DNA of 64,000 nucleotides, taken from positions 29,431 through 93,430 of the forward strand of contig SVFT01000011.1 in NCBI GenBank assembly GCA_015056735.1. The letters run 5' to 3'. Positions 35,391-43,779 of the stretch are shown here, one piece after another (position 1 is the stretch's first letter; every line of letters begins with the position of its first letter). The notes beneath the pieces are model-generated. The model was not told the DNA's origin. It saw nothing but the letters and a program-made list of their open reading frames with translations, and did not search any database. The translations under genes and the position numbers were made by a program. The stretch is from Lachnospiraceae bacterium. GTDB lineage: Bacteria > Bacillota > Clostridia > Lachnospirales > Lachnospiraceae.

Positions 35391-36698
35391 TCACTCAACG
35401 TAGTCCGTCTTTACAAAGCCTGTCTTGCCGGAGTATTTGATCTTGCACCAACCGTCTGCCTGCTGCATGATCAGCTCTACCTTATCACCTTTGTAAAGGA
35501 CACCGAGCTTATCTGCCGTCTCGGAAGCCTTTGCACGTACATTAACGGTCGTCTTCGCTGTAACCTTGCCGTCCGAACCGACCATACCGCCGTTTGAAGG
35601 CTTGGTCTCAGCCGGCTTCGATTCTGCAGGTTTATTCTCCGCAGGTGCCGCGGTATTCGCATTGTCACCTTCTACAACATTCACAACATCCGCAAGGAAT
35701 TCGGATTTGATAAAAGCATCCTTGCCTTCAAATGTAACCTTACTCCAGCCGTTCGCACGCTTCTCAAGAAGCGGAAGTCTCGTGCCCTGCGCAACTTTTC
35801 CAAGCTTGTCGGCCTTCTCGGAATCGGATGCACGCACATTGACCGTTGCGGTCGCTTCTACCTCCGTCACCGCAACCTTCGGCTCATCCGTCTTCTGCTC
35901 ACCGTCACCTGTCTCCTCTGACGCAGGCGTATCTTCTTTGACTTCTAGTTCTGCCAGCGCTGTCGCGACCTCTTCTTTGATCATCTGAGAGAAATCATCC
36001 ATAAATTTGGAAAGCTTCTCATCCGATGCGATCGCGTCATTATACTTGGCCTGAACCGTATTGCAAAGATGCGTTACATCATCCTGCGCGGAAAGTTCCT
36101 GCAGATAATTGAACGTATTATCATCAAGATCACCTTCATAAATATAGAAGGAACCCTGCTCGTTCTGCTTTACAACAAACGTATTGAGCGCCGGAGCAGG
36201 TGTATCGATCCCGTTGAACTTCGCCTCATTATAAGCATATACCAGATATGAATTCTCTTCCAGTCCCACCTTGGTATAGCATACGATGTTCTCGTACTTT
36301 TCAATGTACTGGCTCTTCTTTTCTACACGGATACGCTCCGTATCGCTCAGATAGTTTTTTAACGAGGCAAGCGTCTCCGTATCGCCATCTGCAAGCGCAG
36401 CATAGTACTTCTCCATCAGTGCATTCACTTCGGGATGCGCATTTTCTTCGAGCGGCACTTCCGGCACCTTCATGGTCTCGATCCCATCTACGGCCTGCGT
36501 CTCCTCCAAAGCTGTCTCATCGTCTCTACCAGACAAAAGCGCCACAACCGAAAGAAGCGCCACAATCACAACCGCGACGACCGGAATGGAGATCTTTTTG
36601 TTGGCGATCGCCCAATCCTTCGCTTCTATGCAGTGGTCCTTCAAAAACTCGAGTATCTCACCCAATCTTGTCTGTTTATGCTTTGAATTCTCTGCCAC
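35391..36698 (-). CDS. Membrane-anchored protein with two bacterial SH3 domains
   Basis: The 435-residue protein starts at a GTG with AGGA ten bases upstream. A cytoplasmic N-terminus (1-30) leads to one membrane helix (about 33-57). An extracellular mixed domain follows (about 80-215, with MEKYYAALADGDTETLASL resembling an NTF2/DUF4878-like helical start), then an acidic linker. Two SH3b domains come at about 270-340 and 375-435, each with the TVNVRAxxSExADKLG signature and a WxKVxFxGKxxFxKxxY core. SH3b domains commonly bind peptidoglycan, so it probably contacts the cell wall. No enzymatic domain is visible. Confidence 0.82.
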   Translation of the reverse strand: MAENSKHKQTRLGEILEFLKDHCIEAKDWAIANKKISIPVVAVVIVALLSVVALLSGRDDETALEETQAVDGIETMKVPEVPLEENAHPEVNALMEKYYAALADGDTETLASLKNYLSDTERIRVEKKSQYIEKYENIVCYTKVGLEENSYLVYAYNEAKFNGIDTPAPALNTFVVKQNEQGSFYIYEGDLDDNTFNYLQELSAQDDVTHLCNTVQAKYNDAIASDEKLSKFMDDFSQMIKEEVATALAELEVKEDTPASEETGDGEQKTDEPKVAVTEVEATATVNVRASDSEKADKLGKVAQGTRLPLLEKRANGWSKVTFEGKDAFIKSEFLADVVNVVEGDNANTAAPAENKPAESKPAETKPSNGGMVGSDGKVTAKTTVNVRAKASETADKLGVLYKGDKVELIMQQADGWCKIKYSGKTGFVKTDYVE

Positions 36699-36729
36699 GT
36701 ATCATGCTTCCTCTCGTAAAAATAAGAAA

Positions 36730-36801
36730 TGCACCCGACAGGAATCGAACCTGCATTAAAGGCGTCGGAGGCCTTCGTTCTATCCGTTAGACTACGGGTG
36801 C
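36730..36801 (-). tRNA. tRNA-Arg (anticodon CCG)
   Basis: Folds into a cloverleaf on the minus strand: acceptor GCACCCG pairing CGGGTGC with discriminator A, anticodon stem AAGGC/GCCTT around loop CTCCGAC giving anticodon CCG (reads CGG), and T arm GCAGG-TTCGATT-CCTGT. CCA is not encoded. A consensus promoter lies 36 bases upstream. Confidence 0.95.
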
Positions 36802-36835
36802 TGAGATGTTACAAAATTATTACACCATCCTGTAC

Positions 36836-36864
36836 ATAATATCATAACGATTACCCGTTGTCAA
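36836..36864 (-). promoter_or_regulatory. Strong promoter of the tRNA-Arg gene
   Basis: Perfect TTGACA, 17-base spacer, TATTAT on the minus strand. It overlaps the last codon and stop of the DUF5688-like gene, so that gene ends inside the promoter. Confidence 0.82.
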
Positions 36865-37745
36865 AGGCGTATCACGCGTTCCTCTACGCGATCGTAATAA
36901 TAAACAGCATCAGAAAGTACCTCCGTGTCCTCTACCTCTGCCGTATTGATCTCGCGCACCATATCCGCCATCATCTTTGGATCATAATGACCGACATCAC
37001 CTAGAAGGATCACTTCATGGACACTGCTTGGTAAAATGTAAAAGCTGCACTCTTTTTCATCCGCAAAATCCTTAAGCACATTCGGATACAGGAGGCATGA
37101 TGCCCCATACTGTTCCTGATCGTTGGTCAGTACATACATCTCCGGAATACAAAGAGCATCCGCCGGTTCCTTCATCAGTCTTCCGATCATCTCTTCGATC
37201 CTGCAGATCTTTGCCGGCCTGATGACCGGCGATGAGCGAAAAGTGTCTGCTGTCAGGGTATCCAGATCGATCCCCCAGCCTTCAAACAGCTTTTCCTGTA
37301 CCTCAAACGAGGCAGCGCCAAATCCTGTACGCATCATGTCGCAGCAGAATACAACGGCAAGGTCCATATAGCGAACATGGGGAAGGCTGCGAAGCCTTTT
37401 TTCATTCCTCTCATAGTTGACCAGTTTACAGGTCAGTCGGCCTTTCATCTTCTCATAGTCACGGAGCGTTTCCGTATCGATCGAAAAATGCGCCGAATGT
37501 GCTTCATGGAACTGGACGACCCGCTTTACAACATCTTCCAGGATTCCATCGCTTCGATACCGTTCAAATTCACCCTCCATATGGATCACGGTCGAAATGT
37601 TGCTGCCATTGTTGCGGATCGAAATACCGTAGTAGTTTACATCGTTATTCTTTTCCACTTTTGTGACAGTCGCCTTGCCTTCTTCTTTGTAGTAGGCATT
37701 CAGCCCGTCCTTAACTTCTTCTAAAAAATCCTTATAATCTTGCAT
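36861..37745 (-). CDS. DUF5688-like protein
   Basis: The 294-residue cytoplasmic protein begins MQDYKDFLEEVKDGLNAYY. Recognisable blocks are YGISIRN near residue 40, VVQFHEAH, the central VRYMDLAVVFCCDM, and the C-terminal FYILPSSVHEVILLGD, typical of DUF5688 proteins of Lachnospiraceae. No catalytic motif can be named. AAGGAG is seven bases before the ATG. The leader between the efp terminator and this gene contains two conspicuous hairpins. Function unknown. Confidence 0.7.
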   Translation of the reverse strand: MQDYKDFLEEVKDGLNAYYKEEGKATVTKVEKNNDVNYYGISIRNNGSNISTVIHMEGEFERYRSDGILEDVVKRVVQFHEAHSAHFSIDTETLRDYEKMKGRLTCKLVNYERNEKRLRSLPHVRYMDLAVVFCCDMMRTGFGAASFEVQEKLFEGWGIDLDTLTADTFRSSPVIRPAKICRIEEMIGRLMKEPADALCIPEMYVLTNDQEQYGASCLLYPNVLKDFADEKECSFYILPSSVHEVILLGDVGHYDPKMMADMVREINTAEVEDTEVLSDAVYYYDRVEERVIRL

Positions 37746-37767
37746 CTTTTCTCCTTATCATCGCAAT

Positions 37768-37842
37768 CGAGCAGAAAGATCTGCTCGCTTTCGCGTTGGC
37801 TTTCAAATGAGCATAAATGCTCGCTTGAAAGCCTTATCGCGA
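37768..37842 (-). other. Hairpin-rich leader of the DUF5688-like gene
   Basis: Two stem-loops lie between the efp terminator and the gene. The first (37791-37842) has outer arms TCGCG/CGCGA, the middle GGCTTTCAA/TTGAAAGCC and the inner GAGCA/TGCTC. The second (37768-37787) has CGAGCAG/CTGCTCG. The repeated GAGCA and CGCGAAA elements would allow alternative pairings, as in attenuators. No known riboswitch consensus was recognised. Confidence 0.5.
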
Positions 37843-37874
37843 AAAAAAAGAGACAACAGAAGATCTGTTGTCTC
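37842..37874 (-). terminator. Terminator of efp
   Basis: Perfect ten-base stem GAGACAACAG / CTGTTGTCTC with loop AAGAT, followed on the minus strand by eight T, 45 bases beyond the efp stop. Confidence 0.93.
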
Positions 37875-37918
37875 ATAAGCTTTACCGTACTATTCAGATT
37901 GAATGAATCACATTTCCA

Positions 37919-38476
37919 TCAAACTCTAGAGAGATACTCGCCTGTCCTCGTATCGATCTTGATCACGTCACCGATCTCAACGAAAAGAGGAACCAAAACC
38001 TGTGCGCCGGTCTCAACGATCGCAGGTTTTGTAGCGCCTGTAGCCGTATCGCCTTTGAAGCCGGGCTCTGTCTCCGTAACAGCCAGCTCTACGAACAGAG
38101 GAGGCTCAACCGCAAATACCTTGCCGTTGTGAGAGCACATCTTAACCATCTCGTTCTCTTTTACAAATTTTAATGCATCACCGATGGCATCCGCATTCAG
38201 GCCGATCTGATCGTATGTCTCCACATCCATGAAGTTGTAAAGATCACCGTCAGAGTACAGATACTGCATATCTTTTCTGTCGATCCTTGCCTGCGGGAAC
38301 TTTTCTGTCGGACGGAAGGTCTTCTCAACCACACCGCCGCTGATGATATTCTTTAATTTGGTTCTTACAAAAGCAGCGCCCTTGCCGGGTTTAACATGCT
38401 GGAATTCAATAATCTGAAAAATATTGCTATCAATTTCAATGGTAATACCATTTCTGAAATCGCCTGCAGAAATCAT
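37919..38476 (-). CDS. efp: Elongation factor P
   Basis: Relieves ribosome stalling at polyproline. The start [10 protein letters not shown] at 38476 has GGAGG nine bases upstream; the track's nine extra residues are leader. The 185-residue protein has the three beta-barrel EF-P domains, the modifiable-lysine loop [13 protein letters not shown] and the C-terminal signature region [16 protein letters not shown]. It is a single-gene transcript. Confidence 0.97.
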   Translation of the reverse strand: MISAGDFRNGITIEIDSNIFQIIEFQHVKPGKGAAFVRTKLKNIISGGVVEKTFRPTEKFPQARIDRKDMQYLYSDGDLYNFMDVETYDQIGLNADAIGDALKFVKENEMVKMCSHNGKVFAVEPPLFVELAVTETEPGFKGDTATGATKPAIVETGAQVLVPLFVEIGDVIKIDTRTGEYLSRV

Positions 38477-38518
38477 TCTACTATTCCTCCTAAATGAACA
38501 CACGTTGTAACTCGTATC

Positions 38519-38547
38519 AGTTTACACTATGTTTTTCTCTTTTTCAA
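38519..38547 (-). promoter_or_regulatory. Promoter of efp
   Basis: TTGAAA, 17-base spacer, TAAACT on the minus strand, 43 bases upstream of the start codon. Confidence 0.6.
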
Positions 38548-38565
38548 GAACTTTTTTCTGCAAGA

Positions 38566-39966
38566 TCATTCAGCCAAAAAAGCCTTTTGCATGGCATCGG
38601 CAAAACCGGTCGGAAGCGAAGTGAAAGTGATCTCATAGGAGGTCCCGAGATCATGCGTCACTTTGCCGTAAAGATCGCCGCCAAACTCGACCAGAATGTT
38701 GTCAAAACGCGCCAGGCGCTCTTCTGTCTTTAAGATCGCGCCGCTTTCTCCCAATTCTGTGAACGAGCCTTCGATTGAAGTGACACTGACATTCTTTTCG
38801 GATAATGTACGGAAGATGATCGGATAAGGCTTTGACAACGTCTTTCTCGCGATCACCTCTTCCTTGCATTCCACATTATACGGTGCACCGATCCCGGTAA
38901 CACGATATACATTCATCGGCTTCTTGGCACCCTTCGGAACAACCTGTCTTGTCTCTGCGATCTTCAGATCCGTCCCGACTGCTTCTCGGACTGTCTCCGA
39001 AATAAGGAGTTCACCTGCCGTCGTAAAGCTTTCAATGCGCCCCGCCAGGTTTACTTCCTTGCCCGCGACACCGTACTTGGTCCGTTTCTCCGAACCGATG
39101 AGTCCGACGATGACATCGCCGCAGTTTAAGCCGATACCCATCTTCAGATACGGGAATCCGTTCTCCTCGTTCCAAGCATTGATCTTATCCATCTCCCGCT
39201 GCATCTCGACAGCCGCCGCTACCGCTTCAGCCGCATTCTCTTCAAAATACTGCGGCGCCCCGAAGATTGCCATGATGCCGTCGCCGATAAACTCAATGAT
39301 CGTACCGCGATGATCCTCAATGATCCGCGTCATCTCACCAAGATAGTGATTGAGCATCGTTAAAAGGTCCGCAGGTGACAGGCGCTCTGAGAGAGCGGTA
39401 AAGCCTCGAAGATCGCTCATCATAATGGTCAGGCATTCCTTTCTTCCTCCCATCAGAAGGCCATCCGGCGTCTCAAGCAGTTCATGAACGATCTCATCAG
39501 AAAGAAAACGGCCGAATGTACGCTGCAGGATCTCATTTCTTTCTTCGAGTTTTCCGTTAAGAGCGCGGATCCGTTCCATCGCTTTCATCGCATCGCGAAG
39601 TTCAAAAAGCTCTGTCATGTCGGAAATGACGATGATGATGCCGATCTTCTCGCCCTCCACCATCTGCAAGGAGGTGAGCAGACGGATCTGTCTGATCACA
39701 TCCTCATGCGCATAAGGCACAAAGGCGTCCTTTACGGTATCAGGATCGGCGATCGCATCCAGCACAAGTTGATTAAAGGCGTCATTTCTCTCATCAGAGA
39801 AAAAGACGCCCGCAAATGCTTTTCCGACAACCTCATCCGCGGTAACGTCGAGTATCTTTTCACCGGCAGGATTCAGGGAAACAATCTTTCCCTTCATGCT
39901 CAGTGTCATGATGCCCTCCGACATATTTGCAATAATGCTATCCGTTAATGCGTTGTCTTTATTCAT
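38566..39966 (-). CDS. PAS domain, class III nucleotidyl cyclase and PilZ-like C-terminal domain
   Basis: Makes a cyclic nucleotide, probably cAMP, in the cytosol. The ATG at 39966 (MNKDNALTD) is chosen over the GTG at 39978 because AGGGTGA is eight bases upstream. Domains in order: PAS (about 5-120, SIIANMSEGIMTLSMKGKIVSLN), a coiled-coil linker, then the cyclase (about 180-355). The cyclase has metal aspartates in MSDLRGFTAL and FIGDGIMAIFG and transition-state Asn/Arg in EVNLAGRIE. A C-terminal region (about 375-466) contains SFTELGESGAILKT, which looks like a degenerate PilZ domain. No membrane segment is seen. Two stand-alone cNMP-binding proteins follow upstream in the same direction (26 bases). 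Substrate choice ATP versus GTP is not settled by the visible residues. Confidence 0.85.
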   Translation of the reverse strand: MNKDNALTDSIIANMSEGIMTLSMKGKIVSLNPAGEKILDVTADEVVGKAFAGVFFSDERNDAFNQLVLDAIADPDTVKDAFVPYAHEDVIRQIRLLTSLQMVEGEKIGIIIVISDMTELFELRDAMKAMERIRALNGKLEERNEILQRTFGRFLSDEIVHELLETPDGLLMGGRKECLTIMMSDLRGFTALSERLSPADLLTMLNHYLGEMTRIIEDHRGTIIEFIGDGIMAIFGAPQYFEENAAEAVAAAVEMQREMDKINAWNEENGFPYLKMGIGLNCGDVIVGLIGSEKRTKYGVAGKEVNLAGRIESFTTAGELLISETVREAVGTDLKIAETRQVVPKGAKKPMNVYRVTGIGAPYNVECKEEVIARKTLSKPYPIIFRTLSEKNVSVTSIEGSFTELGESGAILKTEERLARFDNILVEFGGDLYGKVTHDLGTSYEITFTSLPTGFADAMQKAFLAE

Positions 39967-39991
39967 TTTAAACTTCACCCTACACTTTCGG

Positions 39992-40441
39992 TTATCGTTT
40001 TGCGTAGTTCTTCATCTTGTTAAGGAGTTCGCCCGGGATATCCCCGCCTTTTTCCTTAGCATCCACATACTGTGCAAGTGTGGTACATGCTCTCTTGTAA
40101 TCACTTGTCAGATCACGCAGACATGCCGATGCATTCGTCAGGATCTTATACGCTTTTGCGGAATCCTGCTTAATATACTCGTCAAAATCAGCAGAGCCGA
40201 TCATATTGAGTGTGACGTCGGACATTGCCTTAGCCGTATATCTTCTGATCGCAACACCGAGAACGGCAAGTTCACCGAAGAATTCGTCTGTTGTCACGGA
40301 TGACTCCATAAATTCCGTCGAAAGACCGTAATCAAGGAAAAGACCCACATGACCTTTGCCAACCACTTCAAACATTGAATTTCCGGGCTCACCTGCACGG
40401 AAGATTAAATCACCTTTTTTGAAATTCACTTTTGTAATCAT
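39992..40441 (-). CDS. Stand-alone cyclic-nucleotide-binding protein 1
   Basis: The 149-residue protein is a Crp-like cNMP-binding beta-barrel (about 1-115; VNFKKGDLIFRAGEPGNSMFEVVGKGHVGLF) with the phosphate-binding cassette FGELAVLGVAIRRYTAKA. A short helical tail follows. There is no helix-turn-helix, so it cannot be a Crp-type DNA-binding activator alone. GGAGGG lies eight bases before the ATG. It is 13 bases from its paralogue and 25 from the cyclase, so a signalling partner of that enzyme is likely. Confidence 0.82.
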   Translation of the reverse strand: MITKVNFKKGDLIFRAGEPGNSMFEVVGKGHVGLFLDYGLSTEFMESSVTTDEFFGELAVLGVAIRRYTAKAMSDVTLNMIGSADFDEYIKQDSAKAYKILTNASACLRDLTSDYKRACTTLAQYVDAKEKGGDIPGELLNKMKNYAKR

Positions 40442-40454
40442 CGCCGCATCCCTC

Positions 40455-40910
40455 CTACGCGTTCTGTCTTCCGAAACTGATCAGTTTCTTGATACGCTCG
40501 CCGAACGAGCCGCTCATTTCACTCTTTTCACCGCGATAGTAGGTCGAGATATCACGGCAGGCCTCATCGTAATCCTGTGAAAGGACACGGATTCTGTCGG
40601 AAATGGAATGGATCAGATGAAGAATCAATTCCGGTCTTTCTTTGATGTAGTCGGAAAAACTGTCGTCATCAACAACCGTGACTGATGTATCTTCCGCTGC
40701 AACAGCTGTTGCGGAACGTGCCATATAGTCAATCAGACCAAGCTCGCCGAAAACACCGTTTGCCTTAACTGTAGTGAGTTTCTCTTCATCGTCTCTACCA
40801 CGATGCAGGATGATATCAACCGACCCCGAAGCGACTTCATACATGCAAAGTTCGCTGTCGCCTTCTTTGAAGATCACATCTCCCTTTTGAAACTGCATCA
40901 TTTTTACCAT
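40455..40910 (-). CDS. Stand-alone cyclic-nucleotide-binding protein 2
   Basis: Paralogue of the neighbouring gene: 151 residues, MQFQKGDVIFKEGDSELCMYEVASGSVDIIL at the barrel start and the cassette FGELGLIDYMARSATAVA, closer to the Crp consensus than protein 1. The tail (IHSISDRIRVLSQDYDEACRDI) matches that of protein 1 in layout and probably makes a dimerisation helix. No output domain. Its start follows the aroQ stop by two bases, so it is cotranscribed with the shikimate genes. Confidence 0.82.
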   Translation of the reverse strand: MVKMMQFQKGDVIFKEGDSELCMYEVASGSVDIILHRGRDDEEKLTTVKANGVFGELGLIDYMARSATAVAAEDTSVTVVDDDSFSDYIKERPELILHLIHSISDRIRVLSQDYDEACRDISTYYRGEKSEMSGSFGERIKKLISFGRQNA

Positions 40911-40912
40911 TA

Positions 40913-41347
40913 CTAGATACCTCCTTTATGCAAATATTCTATTGCCTCTTCATAGCCTTTAAAGCCCTTACCGTAGATCTGGTGGTCGCACGCGGCCTTT
41001 GTGACCGATATTCTGCGGAACTCCTCACGTTTAGTGATATCCGACAGATGTACTTCCACCTTGGGGATCGAAACGGATTGCAACGCATCATGGATCGCAT
41101 AACTGTAATGCGTAAATGCACCCGGATTGATCACGATCCCTTCCGTGCCGTCCGAATACGCATCCTGTATGCGATCTATGATGGCACCTTCGTGATTGCT
41201 CTGGAAGACCTCCGCGGTATCGCCGTGCTTTGCCGACACATCGGCTATAAAGCGAAGCAGACTGTCATAGTCCTCTCTTCCGTATATATCCGGCTCCCGG
41301 ATCCCGAGAAAATTCAGGTTAGGGCCGTTGATCACCAATATCTTCAT
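40913..41347 (-). CDS. aroQ: 3-dehydroquinate dehydratase, type II
   Basis: Dehydrates 3-dehydroquinate in the shikimate pathway. The 144-residue protein has the type II landmarks: VINGPNLNFLGIREPDIYG, FQSNHEGAIIDRIQ, IVINPGAFTHYSYAIHDAL and VEVHLSDITKREEFR. It directly follows aroK, with one base between them, and aroE lies before that. Confidence 0.96.
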   Translation of the reverse strand: MKILVINGPNLNFLGIREPDIYGREDYDSLLRFIADVSAKHGDTAEVFQSNHEGAIIDRIQDAYSDGTEGIVINPGAFTHYSYAIHDALQSVSIPKVEVHLSDITKREEFRRISVTKAACDHQIYGKGFKGYEEAIEYLHKGGI

Positions 41348-41348
41348 A

Positions 41349-41858
41349 TTACTCCTTGTTCAGAGAAGCGATCTCACGTACAATGCTGCGAAAATCCTTC
41401 CCGTCCACATCGATCATGTGGTCCGCCGCTTTCATATAAAGCGGATCCCGTTCCTCCATCAATGATCTGATCCTTTGCATCGGATCTTCACACAGAAGAA
41501 GCGGTCTTTTCGTATCATGACCGACACGGTCAAAAATCGTCTCGGGCTTTGCTCTTAAATAGAAAACGCTTCCGACCTCCTTCAGGATCTTACGGTTCAC
41601 ATCCCGAAGCGGTAATCCGCCGCCCGTTGCGACGATATGCGTCTCTTTCCTGTCCGCCAGATCCCGCAGGACCTCCGTCTCCGTCTCTCTGAAAAAAGAC
41701 TCCCCATCCTGTTCAAAGGCTTCGCGGATGGTCTTGCCCATCTTCTGCTCACAGAGCTTGTCCGTATCCAAAAACGGGAGGCGCAAATGATACGAGAGTC
41801 TTACGCCGACAGTCGATTTGCCGCATCCCATAAAACCGATCAATATGACATTATGCAT
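41349..41858 (-). CDS. aroK: Shikimate kinase
   Basis: Phosphorylates shikimate at the 3-position. The 169-residue protein has Walker A GFMGCGKST, the shikimate-site DTDKLCEQKMGKTI, and FRETETEVLRDL and VATGGGLPLR. Its first eight bases overlap the end of aroE. Confidence 0.96.
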   Translation of the reverse strand: MHNVILIGFMGCGKSTVGVRLSYHLRLPFLDTDKLCEQKMGKTIREAFEQDGESFFRETETEVLRDLADRKETHIVATGGGLPLRDVNRKILKEVGSVFYLRAKPETIFDRVGHDTKRPLLLCEDPMQRIRSLMEERDPLYMKAADHMIDVDGKDFRSIVREIASLNKE

Positions 41859-42714
41859 GTTTTTCCAAAGCCTCGATCACTTCCGGCACAACATCATCCG
41901 GGACCGGTTTGCCTGTCCACTTTTCGTATGCCTCGATCCCCTGGAAGATCAGCATGCGAAGGCCGTTAAAGGAAGACTTGCCCTGTTCTCTGAAAAATCG
42001 CATGAAACGCGTTTCAAACGGTCTGTAGATCAGATCATATCCCACGCTGCACTTCTCATAAAACGCTTCTTCCATGATCGGTGCATCCTCATTATGCGGA
42101 AACAGCCCGACGCTCGTTGCCTGGACCGCAAGATATCCGTCACCCGGCAACTTGTCATATTCCGACAAAAGAAGGGGGTTAAAAACTGTCCTTCCGTAGG
42201 TTGTATTAATATTATTGCACAATTTCGTCGCAGATTCTAGTGTTCTGTTAAGAATATACCCATTTGTTACTCCATTTTCTGCAAGAAGGAATGCCGCGGC
42301 CCGTGATGCGCCGCCTGCGCCGAGGATCAGCGTCTTCTCTTTCGGGATGGAAACACCATCATAACGCATTGCGCGGCCGAGTCCCGTCAGGTCCGTATTA
42401 TATCCCCGAAATCCGCCTTCTTCCGGTACCAGCACATTGACTGCACCTACCTTTGCGGCAAGCGGATCGATCGATGAAAGAAAAGGAATGATCTCACTTT
42501 TGTGCGGAACCGTAACATTGCAGCCGACAAAAGACATCGCATACGCACCTTTTACCGCCTCCGCAAGATGAGCAGGCTCTGTCTGACAGGGAATATATGC
42601 AAAGTTTTCTCCTGTATGACGTGCCAGGACCTCATGGATCACCGGTGATAAAGTATGCTCCACCGGATACCCCAAAAGTCCGCATATTTTTGTCTTTCCG
42701 TCTATCGTGATCAT
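41851..42714 (-). CDS. aroE: Shikimate dehydrogenase
   Basis: NADPH-dependent reduction of 3-dehydroshikimate. The 287-residue protein has the substrate-binding GYPVEHTLSPVIHE, CNVTVPHKSEI with the catalytic lysine, GYNTDLTGLGRA with the catalytic aspartate, and the NADP loop LILGAGGASRAAAF. Its start codon shares one base with the yqeG stop (TGATG), so the pair is coupled. Confidence 0.95.
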   Translation of the reverse strand: MITIDGKTKICGLLGYPVEHTLSPVIHEVLARHTGENFAYIPCQTEPAHLAEAVKGAYAMSFVGCNVTVPHKSEIIPFLSSIDPLAAKVGAVNVLVPEEGGFRGYNTDLTGLGRAMRYDGVSIPKEKTLILGAGGASRAAAFLLAENGVTNGYILNRTLESATKLCNNINTTYGRTVFNPLLLSEYDKLPGDGYLAVQATSVGLFPHNEDAPIMEEAFYEKCSVGYDLIYRPFETRFMRFFREQGKSSFNGLRMLIFQGIEAYEKWTGKPVPDDVVPEVIEALEKHA

Positions 42715-43235
42715 CAGATCTCCTCCGTTTCATATTCCAGACAATGTGTTTTTAAAAATTCATTTAAGATCCACCGCTCGGGGATCCGTTTCAGCACGAT
42801 CTGAATCTCTTCTCTCGGATCGATCGGCATGACCAGGTAAGTCAATATCCTGAGCGCCTTGGCGCCGAGCGTATCCGTAAAGATCTGGTCTCCGATAAAG
42901 ACCGTGTTGTGAGGTGCCGTCTCCATAACCGCCATCGCCTTTAAATAGCCGCTCTTCAGCGGCTTGTTCGCCTTAAAGATATAGCCGGCACCGACTGCAT
43001 CACAGAATGATTTTACCCGGGGCTCTTTATTGTTGGACACGATCATCGTCTTGAATCCGATGCTGCGCAGCTTTTGAAAAAACATGACAGCACGCTCATC
43101 GGCAGGTGCATTGTGCGGCACAAGCGTATTGTCAATATCAAATAGCAGGCCTCTGTATCCTTTTTCATAAAGTTCTCGGTAACGGATCGTAAATGTACTG
43201 CTTACATAATGATCCGGGTAGAACAGCTTCCACAT
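42714..43235 (-). CDS. yqeG: YqeG family HAD-type phosphatase
   Basis: The start MWKLFYPDHYVSS at 43235 follows GGAG by seven bases; the track's 16 extra residues would be translated from the preceding terminator. The 173-residue protein carries the HAD nucleophile motif LLFDIDNTLV, MIVSNNKEPR and FIGDQIFTDTLGAK. In many Firmicutes yqeG lies just upstream of aroE, as here. Its substrate is unknown in general; a phosphoglycerophosphate-type role is known for related proteins. Confidence 0.9.
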   Translation of the reverse strand: MWKLFYPDHYVSSTFTIRYRELYEKGYRGLLFDIDNTLVPHNAPADERAVMFFQKLRSIGFKTMIVSNNKEPRVKSFCDAVGAGYIFKANKPLKSGYLKAMAVMETAPHNTVFIGDQIFTDTLGAKALRILTYLVMPIDPREEIQIVLKRIPERWILNEFLKTHCLEYETEEI

Positions 43236-43256
43236 ATCATATCTCCAAATATCGCG

Positions 43257-43296
43257 AAAAAAGCGAAAACAACCTGTTTCCACATCGTTTTCGCTT
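43257..43296 (-). terminator. Terminator of the 115-residue gene
   Basis: Ten-base stem AAGCGAAAAC / GTTTTCGCTT with a 16-base loop, followed on the minus strand by a T run and then CGCGA. It separates the small gene at 43325 from yqeG. Confidence 0.78.
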
Positions 43297-43324
43297 CCTT
43301 ACATCATTCCTTATGACCGTTTGA

Positions 43325-43672
43325 TCAGACAAGTCCGGCACTCCGCACAAAATACTGATACTCCTGCAGGATACCGTCCTTTTTCATATCGGAAATTGCC
43401 TTTTCCATATCCAGCTTATACAGGTCGCTGTCCCTTCCGATCACGGTAAAATCACGTTCCGCTGAAAATGACATCGCAGCTTCGCCTAAATCGCCGATCT
43501 TCGGAGCTTTCGGAGACATCTCTTCGGATACCTGCAACGGCTTTTCCGCAACCCCAATGGACTGCGCAAGCTGCCTGCTTTCATCCTGTCTCCGGACCTC
43601 TTCCTGAGATACTCTCGGAATGTCGCGTACCGAATGGTATATAAAATTATTTCCGATCGGATCGATCCGCAT
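43325..43672 (-). CDS. Unrecognised small protein (115 residues)
   Basis: Start MRIDPIGNNFIYHSV at 43672 is preceded by GAGGAGA; the track form with 15 more residues overlaps this site. The soluble, charged protein has a variable proline-rich centre and a helical end AISDMKKDGILQEYQYFVRSAGLV. It has no signal peptide or membrane helix. Such a C-terminal end recalls small proteins I associate with motile clostridia, but no flagellar gene is nearby. Single-gene transcript with a terminator; function unknown. Confidence 0.6.
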   Translation of the reverse strand: MRIDPIGNNFIYHSVRDIPRVSQEEVRRQDESRQLAQSIGVAEKPLQVSEEMSPKAPKIGDLGEAAMSFSAERDFTVIGRDSDLYKLDMEKAISDMKKDGILQEYQYFVRSAGLV

Positions 43673-43779
43673 ACCGTCATCTCCTCTCACCGATTTATGA
43701 TCACCCGTTATTCGCACGAGCTATAAAATATATCGGCTGTTTTGAGAGAATAGTTTAGCGTTACGTCGATCTGCCGGTA

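Noticed and set aside
43236-43283. Longer N-terminus of YqeG in the ORF track
   Set aside because: It would be read through the hairpin terminator of the preceding gene, while a good ribosome site precedes the internal ATG at 43235.
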